Positions 1 to 7,455 of a DNA stretch of 11,398 nt are shown here, piece by piece (within the stretch, counting starts at the first letter, position 1; each line of letters starts with the position of its first letter). This DNA comes from Parachlorella kessleri (lineage: Eukaryota > Chlorophyta > Trebouxiophyceae > Chlorellales > Chlorellaceae). Both the position numbers and the translations under genes were made by a program. Location of the stretch: positions 1 to 11,398 of the forward strand of contig BBXU01001686.1 of NCBI GenBank assembly GCA_001598975.1, written 5' to 3'. Below the pieces are notes generated by a model that saw only the letters and a list, made by a program, of their open reading frames with translations, was not told the origin of the DNA and made no database searches.

Positions 1-1
1 G

Positions 2-680
2 GCGGCACCCTCCGCCGGCGGCAAGGCCGCAGACGGCGCCGAGCCCGCCCCCGGCGACCGCGCCGCCGGCGGCGGCGGCACGCCGCCGCTGCTGCCGCCC
101 GCTGGGGTCCCCACCTCAGCGGCGGACCCGTCGCTGGCGCTGCCTTTCAGCGGCGGCTTCACCTCCGCCGGCATGCTGCCGCTGCATCACGGGCCGCTGG
201 GCATTGCCAGCAGCAGCTCGCTGCAGCTGCAGGACCTGATCATGCTGGACTTCTCGCTGCCCATGGGCGGCGCGCCCGGCATGCAGGTGCACAACAATGG
301 CATGCAGCAGGCGCAGCAGCACCAGCAGGCGCAGCAGCAGCAGCAGGGGCCCAGCCCCGAGTGCGGCAGCGCAGCTGGCGGCCAGGGGAGCCGCCCACCC
401 TCGCCGGTGAGTGAGTGGAGTGCAGCTAGGAGGTGCAGTCGTTTCCAGGGGTGCTCACCCATGTGTGGGGCGGTGGCAGGGGGAATGCAGGTGGTTGGGC
501 GTGGGTGGCGGCAGAGAACATTTTGTGTGAGAATGCAGGGGCCGCGCGTGCGCGTGGTAGAGCAGGCTGCTCTGGTGGAGAGTTTCTGGTTAGAAGCAGA
601 GTCGACAAGTCAGAGTAGTGACGGTGCCCCCTGCCCCCTCTTTTTTTGCCCTGCAGACGCCTTTTGCCTTCCTCTCCTGA
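2..680 (+). CDS. 3' end of a Gln/Ala/Pro-rich protein gene (5' part outside the window)
   Basis: The reading frame is open from base 2, so the gene enters from the left. The first visible exon (2-406) encodes a Gly/Ala/Pro-rich stretch, then a short less repetitive part containing SLQLQDLIMLDFSLPMGG, then a glutamine/methionine-rich tract. It stops at a consensus donor (ccg|gtgagt, GT at 407). The acceptor after a pyrimidine run (ttgccctgcag, ending at 656) leads to a last exon of 24 bases, which ends in TPFAFLS and a TGA at 678-680. The intron is 250 bases, phase 0. Low-complexity, Gln-rich C-termini like this are common in algal transcription regulators, but no DNA-binding or enzymatic domain lies in the window, so the function is unknown. 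The splice sites are convincing; the gene's identity is not recoverable from this piece. Confidence 0.7.
301..347 (+). repeat. CAG-type trinucleotide tract coding for glutamine
   Basis: The stretch is mostly CAG and GCG codons and codes for Gln runs interrupted by Ala and His in the first gene. It is read in frame and is typical of algal coding microsatellites. Such tracts vary in length between strains. Confidence 0.8.
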
Positions 681-2479
681 GCACATAGCGGGAGCTGGTC
701 TATCGTTGAGGGTTCATGGATTCCTGCGCCCATCGGGTTATATCTACCTGAAGCCTTGAAGGGATGCACCTGAAAGTTGAAGACTTTGACTGCTGTACCC
801 TTGGTTGGTATTTGAACGACAAGCCACTCTATGGTAGTGCACGTCCTTGCAAGCGAGTTTGGGGTTGGTGGTGATGATGCTATTTAGCGTGTCTGCAAAG
901 GCGTAGGTGGGCGACCGAAGGATTCAGGGGGTGAGCTCGTCAGTGTTGTGAGTGCATACCGTTCGCCAGGTGTGCGGTGGTGACGGTTGGGGTTTGGTGT
1001 ACACTGGCTGTAGGCAAGGGTTGAGCAGCAGTGGATGCTGGGTTTAGCTTTGGAAGTTGACGGTTTTGTTGCCTGGCACACACATGGGCTTATTGGCCTG
1101 CCTCTTTCTAGGTATCTCCCCCTCTTCTCACTTCCCCGAGACGATTCCCCTCATGGTGCTTTATTCCCTCCTGTGTTCCGAACTACTCTCTCTCTCTCTC
1201 CCTTGCCTTATGCATCCAGTATGACGCGAGTGGTACCTGCCATGTACGCTAGCCATACTAGGCATAACTTATTTTTTGGTAAGATGGGTTTTGCTGCCGG
1301 GGTGGACGATTGCAAAGGCAGTGGGGGTTGGCCGTGGCCCGGCTGTAGTGCCCAGTTGGTGATTGTGCGGGGCAAGGGTTTTGTTGGTTGCCTTCCCTTG
1401 GCCTACCCTTGGAGTTTACCATAAGTTCTATATCAAGAGGCTGGGTTTGTCACTGCTATGTGAGTGCTGAGGTTTCTGAGTGGGAGTGACCTTCTTTCCT
1501 CTGGCCCGCCCCGTCCCCTGGCTTGCTTGGAGTGGGCTCGGCGGGCCAGACGGGTATAAGCAGTAGGAGCTTTGTTGTGGACTGCACTGTGCTGTGGCTG
1601 CTACCAGCGTTTCTAACTCCAGCTCGACTTTTGGCCGCCCTTGTGGGGCCTTTTCACTTGGGTTCATCTCACCTTGTTGCACCTCGCCACAAGTGGTGGC
1701 GCTGCTGGGGATGCCGTTGCTGAGCTGATTGGTGATGCCGAAATACTATTGTTGGCAAGTAATGCAAGCAGCTCTTGGCTGGTGTGGGAACGGTTGGCCT
1801 CCGACAGTCAGTAGCTGCCAATGTTGGCCCTTGTCACGCCTGTTGTCCTGGCCTGGTGGCCTGAGCTGTCCTGTTTCTAAAGGTATCTCCGTTGAAAACT
1901 GCTTCATTGCATCGCATATGCGCGTGCTGTGAGCTGTCCTGTGCACTGTCCTCGGTGGATTTGTTCTTGTGTTCTTGCTTAGGCGCCCTCCCAATGCAAG
2001 GGGCGCCCCTCAGGCGTTGCCCACTGGGTTTTTGACGGCATTGGGGGTTGCTCGTCGCCTGTGTCCACCCCTTGTAGCTCTGGTACCCCCATATTGGACC
2101 TCTTGCTTCTGTGGACTCAACCTGCCACATTGCTTGCTGCCTTGGCTTATGTGAATACAATATAGAAAAGTGAGCGGTCCGTCTTTTTCCCCGTCTTTGC
2201 TACCCCTCCTTCGAACGTCCTGATCATTACGAGAGTGACCTGCAAACCGCTGGTGCGAACCGGTGCCATGTGTTGTAGGTGCCTGGCATCACTAGCAGCA
2301 TAAAGATTTGTTGGCTTTTTTGTGGCCTGGCTGTGTCCAAACGTGTATTTGCCTATGAAGCTGTCTCATGGAGCGAGTGCTGGTCTGAGGCAGTAAAGTG
2401 CTCTTCACTGGTGGCTCTTTTGGGTGGCTCATTCCGGGGCTGTGCAGTGGCGCAGTCTAAGTTTATGTTTTAGAACCGA
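681..2479 (+). other. 1.8 kb gene-poor stretch, probable long 3' UTR of the first gene
   Basis: No open frame here resembles a known protein, and the short ORFs on both strands have no domain features. The + strand is G/T-rich, with a CT dinucleotide run at about 1187-1202. The first TGTAA (the chlorophyte poly(A) signal) downstream of the stop at 680 is at 2480-2484, so the simplest reading is one very long 3' UTR, perhaps itself spliced. An undetected short or non-coding gene is also possible. I saw no tRNA-like A/B-box pair. Confidence 0.4.
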
Positions 2480-2484
2480 TGTAA
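2480..2484 (+). terminator. Candidate TGTAA poly(A) signal
   Basis: TGTAA is the usual polyadenylation signal of chlorophyte algae. This copy is the first on the + strand after the first gene's stop codon and lies about 340 bases before the next start codon, so it could mark the end of the first transcript. A five-base match alone is weak evidence. Confidence 0.4.
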
Positions 2485-2823
2485 CAAAGGGGTCTCAAGC
2501 TGGCTGTTGGATTGTTGGCGACATGTGTGATACCTTGCTGTTTCGAGAGCTTTGATGCCAGCAACACTACCGGCAGGCTGAGAGCATCCACACACTTGAA
2601 ACTCGTGTACAACTCAGGCAAGACTCGGGCTCATTCTGCATCCAGCCCTGTCAGTCCAGCCCAGCTCTGCTCCCTGTTTGCACTACCTGCCACCGTTGCT
2701 AAATACAGAGCCGTTGGTAGGAGACTTCTTAGCGCCTGCGCCCAGAGCCTAATATTTGTCACAATTCTGCTGTAGCACATGCGCTAGTTGCCATAAGCAC
2801 ACCGCCCATATTTGCAGAAAGCC

Positions 2824-3833
2824 ATGAACTTTCGCCTAGTCCTCATATCTCCACCGACGCTGCACCCCCGGGAGCACTCGATCCTGCAATCTATAGGCAG
2901 CCAGCTGCACACATTTCACCTGCGAAAGCCGAACTGGAGTCGGGGGCAGCTGGAAGGCTACCTGCAGTCCCTCCCTGCAGGTCTCCTCCCCAGAGTCGTT
3001 CTGCATGGCCACCATGACCTGGCCAAGGCGCACGGCCTGAAGGGCGTCCACCTGCGGGAGCAGGACAGGAAAGCCTTACAACGCAGTGTTCTGCAACAAA
3101 AGCTCGCTGCAGAAGCGTTGGCGGGACTGACCCGGTCAACCTCCCTCCATAGGGACTCAGTTGGCGGCCTCCAAGCTTGCGGTGAGTTGCGCACGGTGGT
3201 GCACATCTACCGCCAAGGGGCTATCTTACAGAGCCTTGACGGCGTGTCTCTCAGAGTACTAGCAACAGCAACAGGGTATGTACAGCTCGTCTTCAAGCTG
3301 CGGCTGAACCCCCTGGCTTTGGGAGCCTGTCCTCTTGTAACCCGCAAGGGATTCCCGCAGGTGTGTTCGACTATGTTTTCCTCTCTCCAATCTACAACAG
3401 CATCAGCAAGGAAGGCTACACTTGCGCCTTCCCGGACACAGAGAGCCTGGTCAAACTGGTGGGCAGCAGCCCCTGCCCCATTTATGCTCTTGGAGGTAAG
3501 GTATGCGACCTGCCTGCGATGCAGCACCTGGCCTTAATCCATCCTCAGCCACTTGGACCGCATGCCCTGCCGTAATGACCCTCCAGTCTGCATCTGTCGG
3601 ATCTGCTCTGCTTACGCTTTACCACGTACCCGGCTTGCCAAACATTTCACCCGTGGGATCAATGCTGCACCCTGCTGTGGCATGCAGGGGTGACTGCTAG
3701 GGTACTGCCTGAGGTAGCAGCCCTGGGCTTCCAAGGTGCAGCCATGCTGGGGGCAGTGTGGGAGGCAGAGGACCCTGTCGCAGCATTCCAAGAGGCTGCA
3801 GAGGTTTGCAACGGCCTTGGGGAGGCTAGATGA
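2824..3833 (+). CDS. Thiamine-phosphate synthase / TenI family protein, stand-alone (3 exons)
   Basis: Exons are 2824-3181, 3361-3495 and 3688-3833. Both introns (179 and 192 bases) are GT-AG and phase 1, and the product is 212 residues, the usual length for this TIM-barrel family. ThiE joins the pyrimidine and thiazole halves of thiamine to make thiamine phosphate; TenI relatives are aminothiazole tautomerases. Family landmarks in order are LVLISPP (5-11), HLRKP (32-36), HGHHDLA (61-67), GVHL (74-77), FLSPIYNSISKEGY (126-139), ALGGV (162-166) and GAAMLGAVW (181-189). Wording such as 'FLSPIYNSISKEGY' is closer to the ThiE/TenI proteins of Bacteroidetes than to the plant bifunctional TH1 enzyme; this is from memory. 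The ATG at 2824 starts directly on the first beta strand, so no transit peptide is visible. An acceptor-like tttgcag just upstream (ending 2817) leaves room for an earlier exon. Whether the protein is a synthase or a TenI-like protein is open. Confidence 0.85.
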
Positions 3834-3953
3834 CGGCAAACAGAGGAAAGACAAGAAGGGTCCAGGCTGACCTCTGGGGCTGGGGCTTATGCAGTGAGCT
3901 GTGGCTGATGCAGGCTGGCGCCACAGGAGCAGGCGCAGGCTGTCCCTTTGGGC

Positions 3954-3958
3954 TGTAA
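3954..3958 (+). terminator. TGTAA poly(A) signal of the ThiE-like gene
   Basis: The pentamer TGTAA lies about 120 bases after the TGA at 3831-3833 and about 185 bases before the next gene's start, a normal distance for a chlorophyte gene. Another TGTAA at 3336-3340 lies inside intron 1 of the same gene and is probably not used. Confidence 0.65.
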
Positions 3959-4143
3959 TGGTTACTTGCAAATGATGAACTGAGCAGACAAGGGGGCGTA
4001 ATAGGGCATCAGGTGCTGCAGCGTGCCAGCATTGCCTGCACCAAAAAAGGGCATCAGGTACTGGTGCATTCAGGGATCCGCCATGCATTGCACTGCAATG
4101 GGCTGCGTAGATCAGACTTGGTCGGCATTGGCACTTGGTAGAA
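3959..4143 (+). promoter_or_regulatory. Short intergenic region upstream of the BUD23-like gene
   Basis: Only 185 bases separate the TGTAA of the ThiE-like gene from the BUD23 start, so the promoter and 5' leader of BUD23 must lie here or overlap the upstream 3' UTR. It holds a 12-base direct repeat (agggcatcaggt at 4003-4014 and 4048-4059). I see no clear TATA box. Confidence 0.35.
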
Positions 4144-5305
4144 ATGGCAAGAAAGAAAGATTGGACTAACGATACGCGACCAGAGGTGCAGTCGGCCAGC
4201 GCCTCGACCCACTACGACGAAGGGGAAGCCATAAGGTACACGACGACCAACCAGTCAAACCAGATACAGAGGGACCTCACGCGTCATGCAGTCGAGCTGC
4301 TGGGCCTCAAGGTTAGCGACATCCCTTGACATCCGCTGACGACGCAGCATTGCTGGAGAACCTGCCCTACACAAGCCCTCTCTTGCAGCTGCCGAGTTGG
4401 CGACTACCAGGCCGCAAAAGCGAAGAGCCGCACCCCGACTCCTGGACTGGCAGGGTGCAGGCTCCTTACGCGCTGCTGGCCGACGTCGGCTGCGGCTCTG
4501 GGCTGAGCGGGCGTGAGCTGTCAGCGGCAGGGCACACTTGGGTCGGCCTGGATATCTCCTCAGCAATGCTGCAGCTGGCCGCCGCCGACCACGCTTGCGC
4601 CGGCCGCGTGTGCCTCGCAGACATGGCGCAGGGGCTGGCGCTGCGGGGAGGCAGCTTTGACGGCCTGGTCAGCATCTCAGCGGTGCAGTGGCTGTGTGCT
4701 CTCCCTGATAGTGCGGCGGCCTTGGCAAGGCTCTTTCATGCGATGCGCGGCTGCCTTAAACACCAGGCCTGTGCCGCGCTGCAGGTCTATCCTGAGGGTG
4801 GGTGGGTGCTTGTGTGCAACAGGCCCGGCAGCTCTCTTGCTGGAGGTGACCATCGCCCCAGCTCCGCATGTACTGGTCGTAGGACTGACAGCCATCTCTG
4901 ACTGGTGCTCAGCTGCACACCCGGCTGGCGAGTCACCCGTGCGTCACAGAGTTGACCGTTCACAACTACGCCTAGGTCTCCTTCTTGGCTGCAGACGATG
5001 CCCAGGCTGAGCAGCTGCTGTCGTCTGCACTCCGCTGCGGCTTCCATGCCGGCTTCTTCGTGGACTTCCCCCACCCCAACCCAGCTAAGAAGTACTACCT
5101 CTGCCTGCAACATCCTGGCAAGCTGGAATCGGTTCCAGCGGCGCCGGTGCCTCAGCCTCCTACTTGCACACAGGGGTTGGCAGCCACACCAGCAAGAGCT
5201 TCTGGAGAGCGAGGGAGGAAGGTAGAGGGGGGCAGCGGAGCAGCAGAAGGGGCCAATCTGTCGGCCGGTTGCTGCAACCTCGCCTGGCCGAAGACGGGTG
5301 GGTGA
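4144..5305 (+). CDS. BUD23: 18S rRNA (guanine-N7) methyltransferase, BUD23/WBSCR22 family (3 exons, 3' end uncertain)
   Basis: Exons are 4144-4311, 4461-4797 and 4995 to about 5305. Introns are GT-AG, phase 0 (149 bases) and phase 1 (197 bases). BUD23, activated by TRM112, methylates a guanine of 18S rRNA and helps export the small subunit. In the 271-residue model, the N-terminal part has HYDEGEAIRYTTTNQSNQIQ (23-42). The SAM-binding motif I is ADVGCGSGLSG (63-73), followed by WVGLDISSAML (83-93), LADMAQG (108-114) and the family signature SISAVQWLC (127-135). The third exon has GFFVDFPHPNPAKKYYLCL. After KKYYLCLQHPGK the frame runs on to a TGA at 5303-5305, but this tail is Gly/Ala-rich and lacks the basic KKE...YTGRKRK end of the family. 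Either the 3' end is spliced differently or the tail has been lost. A second in-phase acceptor at 4388 would add 24 residues before motif I. The family call is firm; the C-terminus is not. Confidence 0.85.
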
Positions 5306-5460
5306 TGTAGGCAGGAGTGTTGCTATGTTGTGCATTGGATCCCCAGGCGCACTCGCACTAACTATTGGGGGTGCCAAGAAGCACAGTTTGGACGAACTTG
5401 CAGGAGCGAGAGAGTACTTCATCATGTCGAAAGCTGCTTACCTCATAGCGGTGGAGGAAT
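5306..5460 (+). other. Link region between BUD23 and the Gln-rich ORF, with a possible exon
   Basis: No TGTAA occurs on the + strand between here and 7256. A frame running from 5298 to 5585 stays open and reads unlike low-complexity sequence (for example GAKKHSLDELAGAREYFIM and MSKAAYLIAVEEYAVLLWRP). It could be a 5' exon of the next gene or part of a BUD23 transcript. I recognise no family in it. Possible splice sites are a donor at 5466 (gcg|gtgctc) and an acceptor ending at 5521 (gcatgcag). Confidence 0.35.
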
Positions 5461-7095
5461 ATGCGGTGCTCCTCTGGCGCCCCCTTGCATCTCTCACCTC
5501 AGCCACCCTCGCTGCATGCAGGGAGCTGCGCTCTGCGTTGGCTGCACCATCTATCCGGGATTTGTGGATGTTCAACAGGGCATGAGGTGCCAGCCAGCAC
5601 AGCAGGCAATGGTGGGCCCCAGCAAGCAAAGGAGGCATCTGACGAACATCCCATCGCCTTGCGGCTGCACCAGGAGCATGCTGTGCATGCCAGGCGCACG
5701 CTGCGCCTGCTGCGTCGGGCCATGCGCACAGCAGCTGCAGTCGCAATCCCAGGTCCACCTGCATCAGGTGAAACAGCGGGTGCAGGCCCAGCAGCAGGCT
5801 CCAGCTCTGTGGCAGGAGCTGCCACGGCAGTGTCGGCACACCCGGCAGCAAAGACTGAGTCAGGGTCGGGCACCACACCTACTACAGCTTGTCCTTTGCT
5901 GGCCATTGAGCTAGAGGCAGTATGTCCCAGGCTCTTGCCCTGCGGGGGCACCCTAGCCGTGCACGCCCACTTGCATCACCACGAGTTTGAGCGCATCGTG
6001 GCTGCGGGGCAGGCACCTCAGGGTGATACAACAGCGACACCAGCAGCAGCGGTTGAAATTGTTATTCCCAGCGGCGACAGTATCGGCGGGCAGGGCAGCA
6101 CGGCTTTCTCTGCTTGGGTGGCGGGCTGGCTGGGGCCTGGCAGCCGTGTGAGGGCATGCCGGGTGGAAACCACAAAGCTGCCACCTACCGTGCAGCAGGA
6201 GCAGCAGCAGGCTGGCAAGCGAAGCGTTGCAGGAGGGCAGTCGCCCTGTCCTGAGAAGGCTAAGCGTGCAAGAGGCGAGCCAGGCACAGATGGCGTCGTT
6301 GAACCAGGCCAGGGGACCGTGGATCTGCAGGAGGGGCGTGTGAGTTTTGAGGCCTTTGAAGTGGGACAGCAGCAACACCAGCAGCAGCAGCTGCAGCAGC
6401 ACCAGCAGGAGCAGCAGCAACACCAGCAGCAGCAGCAGGGACAGATGCCGTCCCTGGCAGGTCAGCCGCTTTTGGAGAACCAGCAGCAGCCCCGCGGCAG
6501 GGGCAAGGGCAGGAACCAGATGCAGCAACAACGGCAGCCGCCCAGCACAGATAGCTTCTTTTCCTACCGGCCATTCACGACCATACTGCTTCACCCCGGC
6601 TTTGGCAGCCCCGCTGCGGGGCGCGCTGCCACCACAAACGCGGATGAGCCAACAGCAACCACCCCATGCGCTGGTGGCGCATGTGCAGGCTCTGAGGGAA
6701 CAGAGGGTGGGGTCCGCCTGGTGCTGGGCCTGCTGCGCCAGCTCAAGGCACCCACCCACCTGGTGCTTTCTTTCCACCACCATCAGGAGCAGCAGGGGTT
6801 GCAGCCACGGCAAGGGGAGGCACAGCAGCAGCCACAGCAGGCGCAGCATAGCGCGGATTGGCAGCAGGGTGCCTGGGCAGGGGCTGGTCCTGCGCTGCGT
6901 GCAGCAGCAGCGGCTGTGGAGCGGCTCTGTCAGCAGCTGAACGGCTGTGTGGTGGGGTGTGACCTGGCGGCAGTAGGGTGTGCTTTGCCGGGGGAGGCGC
7001 TGGTAAGCAGCTGGGTGGTGTTCCTGGCTGAGGGGCCGGAGGCAGAGGGCATGCAAGAAAGAGTGGTGCAGACCTTCCTTCGAGAATGTTGCTGA
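5461..7095 (+). CDS. Uncharacterised Gln/His-rich protein
   Basis: One frame is open for 544 codons from an ATG at 5461 to a TGA at 7093-7095. A run this long, with ordered non-repetitive segments and a poly(A) signal downstream, supports coding. The start is uncertain: the first 60 or so residues read poorly, and the true gene may begin upstream and be spliced in (acceptor-like ctgcaccag ends at 5673). Segments that look structured are LRLLRRAMRTAAAVAIPG (about 80-100), LLAIELEAVCPRLLPCGG and then HAHLHHHEFERIV (about 146-182), RPFTTILLHPGFG (about 369-382), APTHLVLSFHHHQ (about 430-442) and VVGCDLAAVGCALPG (about 497-511). Between them lie glutamine-rich linkers, the longest at about 302-330. 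No transmembrane segment or signal peptide is evident. I do not recognise the family and assign no function. It is convergent with the RsfS gene. Confidence 0.6.
   Translation: MRCSSGAPLHLSPQPPSLHAGSCALRWLHHLSGICGCSTGHEVPASTAGNGGPQQAKEASDEHPIALRLHQEHAVHARRTLRLLRRAMRTAAAVAIPGPPASGETAGAGPAAGSSSVAGAATAVSAHPAAKTESGSGTTPTTACPLLAIELEAVCPRLLPCGGTLAVHAHLHHHEFERIVAAGQAPQGDTTATPAAAVEIVIPSGDSIGGQGSTAFSAWVAGWLGPGSRVRACRVETTKLPPTVQQEQQQAGKRSVAGGQSPCPEKAKRARGEPGTDGVVEPGQGTVDLQEGRVSFEAFEVGQQQHQQQQLQQHQQEQQQHQQQQQGQMPSLAGQPLLENQQQPRGRGKGRNQMQQQRQPPSTDSFFSYRPFTTILLHPGFGSPAAGRAATTNADEPTATTPCAGGACAGSEGTEGGVRLVLGLLRQLKAPTHLVLSFHHHQEQQGLQPRQGEAQQQPQQAQHSADWQQGAWAGAGPALRAAAAAVERLCQQLNGCVVGCDLAAVGCALPGEALVSSWVVFLAEGPEAEGMQERVVQTFLRECC
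6366..6441 (+). repeat. CAG/CAA tract coding for glutamine
   Basis: About 25 codons, mostly CAG with some CAA, CAC and GAG, encode a Gln-rich linker in the unknown protein. The opposite strand reads as a long leucine-rich ORF only because CTG and TTG are leucine codons. Confidence 0.8.
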
Positions 7096-7255
7096 CACTC
7101 TAGGCCCCCTTTAACGATAGATCTGTGGTGTCCTGTTGCTCGGCTTTGACTACAAGTTGGGTGGCTGCTTGCACCGAACACGATTGCCCGTCGCTGGTAG
7201 CCACAGCGATGTGTTGTGTTGAGTACACTGCTTCAACTTTGATGGAGTCCCAAGT

Positions 7256-7264
7256 TGTAATAAA
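7256..7264 (+). terminator. Poly(A) signal cluster of the Gln-rich gene
   Basis: TGTAA (7256-7260) overlaps AATAAA (7259-7264) and lies about 160 bases after the TGA at 7095. This combination, followed by an A run, is a convincing 3' end for the + strand transcript. Confidence 0.7.
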
Positions 7265-7455
7265 AAAATCCCATGACTATGTAGGGAGGAGGCCTGATTG
7301 GATGAGAAATTAGATGGGACTGCCACACGATAGACAGAAGGCTGCCTGGCTGGATCTACAACCATACCCTGCCGCCACTGCATCACTTCTCAGGTCAATA
7401 CAACTGTTGCAGACGGGTCGCACTATGGGGCACCATCATTGCCAATGACATAACT
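7265..7455. other. Convergent 3' intergenic region
   Basis: This stretch holds the 3' ends of two genes facing each other. On the minus strand I find no TGTAA within about 350 bases after the RsfS stop, so its polyadenylation site is unassigned. Nothing else is recognisable. Confidence 0.4.

Noticed and set aside
187..462. Cysteine-rich minus-strand ORF
   Set aside because: The Cys run is the complement of the GCA-containing Gln tract in the first gene; it is a shadow.
1187..1202. CT dinucleotide run as a mobile-element edge
   Set aside because: There is no target-site duplication or terminal repeat around it; it is a simple microsatellite.
1035..2160. Short ORFs in the gene-poor stretch
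   Set aside because: They show no domain, no codon pattern like the neighbouring exons and no splice-supported linkage.
2221..2280. Possible tRNA near ggtgcgaaccgg
   Set aside because: The B-box match is poor, and no A box or cloverleaf could be drawn by eye.
2512..2775. ORF upstream of the ThiE-like gene as a transit-peptide exon
   Set aside because: It has no in-frame ATG near its start, and the one good-looking donor (about 2713) is out of phase with the exon at 2818.
5953..7098. 381-codon minus-strand ORF opposite the Gln-rich gene
   Set aside because: Its leucine- and serine-rich runs are the complement of CAG repeats on the + strand. The + frame has protein-like blocks and a poly(A) signal in the right place.
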